A DNA stretch of 64,000 nucleotides from Sipunculus nudus. Its lineage: Eukaryota; Annelida; Sipuncula; Golfingiida; Sipunculidae. How positions within the stretch are numbered: the first letter of the stretch is position 1; each line of letters begins with the position of its first letter. A model generated the notes under the pieces. The model saw only the letters and a list, made by a program, of their open reading frames with translations, ran no database searches and had not been told where the DNA came from. Below, one piece after another: positions 61,965 to 64,000 of this stretch. The DNA is taken from the NCBI GenBank assembly GCA_026874595.1, contig CM049315.1:2972664-3036663 (forward strand), written 5' to 3'. The translations under genes were made by a program, and so were the position numbers.

Positions 61965-62530
61965 TCAGAAATTAATCATTATTTTAAAAGTGGTTAAGTA
62001 AATTCATGATCATAAGGATAAAAATATTCTTGCTAACAATACCAGTGACCGTCAACAACTATCATGAGCACTTTTACAAACTGAGATTGTTTTGTACAAA
62101 CACCAGATAGCTGCACATGTATTCTCAAAAGGCATTTAATTGGCAAAAATTTGTGGAATACATAAAAATAAACTCTTATTTTGGCACATTCATCAAAGCA
62201 CATAGAAGCAATAATATATTTCATTCTAACATTTAAATACAATAGATACAAACAAAACAAAAGTTAAAAATTATTTAAATCTAAAACAAACTATAAATGC
62301 ACCTCGTTTGGTTTAATTTTATGTGTATAAAAGCTCATTGCATAAGTGCTGGATATAAAGGTGATAATTAGCATATTAAAATAAGTTCCTGCAATAGTCA
62401 TCTGATTGGCTGACAGCCATTATTTTTTCATTCACTATGTATCTGATGGCTTACAAATGTTTATATACACATTTCCCTTTTCATTCCTTTTGCATATATA
62501 ACACTGATCAGTTGATTGCTCTGCAATAAC
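61965..62530. repeat. Segmental duplication, copy B (empty site)
   Basis: Aligns with 52459-52659 joined to 55262-55640; the junction at CATAAAAATAAACTCTTATT (62161-62180) has no insertion. The octamer of copy A is changed to ATTAGCAT here while ATTGG (62405-62409) and the TATA motif remain. Confidence 0.85.
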
Positions 62531-63199
62531 ATAACCCTCACCCCTTGGCAGAGGCAATGATATTGTATATTTGAAGGGTTTTAAAGTTTGTAAGCAGTAA
62601 ACAGTTATAATAAAGAATGACTACAATATTTGTTTATTTAAAATACTATTGCCACATGCAGATTTTCAGTGTAAAACTGACAGCTAGGTAGTCTCAGGCA
62701 AGCAAAAGTGACAGCAGCTGCTCATTAATTAAAGCTTATAATGACAGTGTCATTAGTTTTCACAGTTGTGTAGACAGTTCATGCTGGCTGGTCTGACTCT
62801 GTGCTCTCGTTTGTACGAAGTATCGATTTTATTCCCTGTAAAAACAATCAAACAAAATGATATACACCATATGAAACACTGAGATATAGTGATATAAAAC
62901 TATAAGATATATAAATAGGGCCCTTTATGGTGGAATTATTTACAAATATTTGATAACATGTCAATTTATGTATATTTTGTTATATAAAATATTTATTGAA
63001 CATGTACTACATGTCATGTGTCAAAATGCATCAATCTGCAACTTACATCAAGTAGCATTCTCTAATAATAGTGCTATACAAGACATTAAAGGGCCACATT
63101 TAGGGAGATAGTGGCACCAAAATATATACAAAAGATAATTGGTAAGAAAATGTTTGTATGGTGCTCAAGTTTTTAAGAATTTTGCCTGATGCCAGTATA
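62531..63199. other. AT-rich non-coding stretch, nothing recognised
   Basis: No repeat or coding signal seen. Confidence 0.4.
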
Positions 63200-64000
63200 A
63201 ACAAGTGGCCCATGGGCCATGACGCTCAGGTGAATTCAAGGAGCCTTGAACAATGGGCAAAAAGACTTTTAGAGTCAAAATCATGAATTTTGCCAATAAC
63301 CCTTAGATATAGGTTACAGTGACCTTAACCTACATGCAGCTGCTACCATTTATGTCCTCCTGACTAATTTAGTGTTAAAATCAAGTTCTTTCACACAGCT
63401 TGTAGAAAATGGGTTAGAGTGACATTTCAGGTTTCCAAGGAGATTTTTAGGGACCCCCCTGAAAGTCATGTATGAAGATTTTAGGCCAAATGGATACAAT
63501 TTGTGCCCCACCTGACTCACTTGGTGCTTAAAAATCATGTTTTCTCCCTTAATTTGCAAAATATAGTTAACCATGACCTAATTTCAATTTTCCAAGGATA
63601 TTTTTCATGGATCTCTAAGGATGTCAAGTAAGAAGATTCTAGGTCCAACATTCATGATTTGTGCCCTGTTAATGGACAACTGCTTAATTTGAAGTTCTAG
63701 AAAATAGACATAAAAAATCAAAACTAGAATGGCTCTGTTTTTGCAGTGCAAAACAGATACATGTCTCCCCCTATGGGTCATCCCAAAACATTAGGGGTAA
63801 AATATGCAATATCTCAAAACAATGAATCTAGACCTCAGCAGATTAGATCTTGAAGGTCAAGGTCATCGCTTCTTTGAACTCTGATGACATTTTGGCAGAA
63901 AGAACTGGTGAATCAAATTTGAAGAAAAATCTTCCCTACTTACAAAGTTATTGGGGTCACCATTAGCATAGAATTGCATAAATTTGACCTTGAAGATCAA
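63200..64000 (+). mobile_element. CAAG../..GAGCTAAAAA family, copy running off the window
   Basis: Starts ACAAGTGGCCCATGGGCCAT and GACGCTCAGGTGA. Internal modules contain one-mismatch AGGTTACAGTGACCT (63311-63325) and GATTTGTGCCCTGTTAATGG. The last 160 bp (GATCTTGAAGGTCAAGGTCA and TTTGACCTTGAAGATCAA) may be another repeat type. The right end is outside the window. Confidence 0.7.

Overview
The window is nuclear DNA of an animal, most likely a marine mollusc. It is AT-rich, dominated by dinucleotide microsatellites, minisatellites and non-coding mobile elements, and its only clear gene has an intron with consensus splice sites. The mollusc assignment rests on two things: the repeat family in the last 12 kb, whose copies open with a CAAG..CCCATGGGTCATGACGCTCAGCTGA-like start and close with TCAGCTGAGCTAAAAA after GACGGACGG runs, a style I know from bivalve and gastropod genomes; and general composition. 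Species cannot be read from the sequence. There is no sign of prokaryotic organisation: no operons, rRNA, tRNA or CRISPR.

Layout. 1-21 kb is non-coding: long (TA)n tracts, a 41-bp tandem array with an inverted block (3.8-4.3 kb), a 67-bp minisatellite (8.2-9.3 kb), a (TATG)n compound microsatellite (18.4-18.8 kb), and several complex, GC-richer stretches (6.0-6.85, 9.84-10.25 and 19.6-20.4 kb) that look like candidate regulatory DNA. At 21.1 kb lies a 92-bp terminal-inverted-repeat element with a 9-bp target duplication. A 55-bp minisatellite of about 80 copies fills 24.2-28.6 kb; its flanks are a second copy of sequence at 21.6-21.95 kb that lacks the array.

30-35 kb holds the only convincing protein gene, a calcineurin-like metallophosphoesterase on the minus strand with two coding exons (33930-33726 and 32779-32049; first exon possibly from 34074) and an intact set of metal-binding motifs. 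Its last 11 codons, stop included, are part of a 51-bp unit repeated five more times just downstream. Beyond that, on the same strand, lies a 5'-truncated, frame-broken non-LTR (L2/CR1-like) retrotransposon ending in an (ATT)n tail.

38.8-51.4 kb is a nest of one non-coding repeat family in both orientations. Each copy carries, at the same internal point, an array of a 21-bp unit with a self-complementary CGTACGTACG core. Two copies form large palindromes: about 584 bp centred near 42,087, and about 2.6 kb centred near 49,170 (arms about 1.1 kb). This foldback-like family is the most unusual structure in the window, and a divergent relative sits at 7.6-7.95 kb.

51.4-64 kb is packed with the CAAG../..GAGCTAAAAA family and its internal tandem repeats. 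A segmental duplication here (52.1-55.6 versus 61.6-62.5 kb) provides a natural filled/empty pair that defines a 2.6-kb insertion. The same repeats scatter perfect AGGTCAnnnTGACCT palindromes, the consensus estrogen-response-element layout. No gene in this part can be supported.
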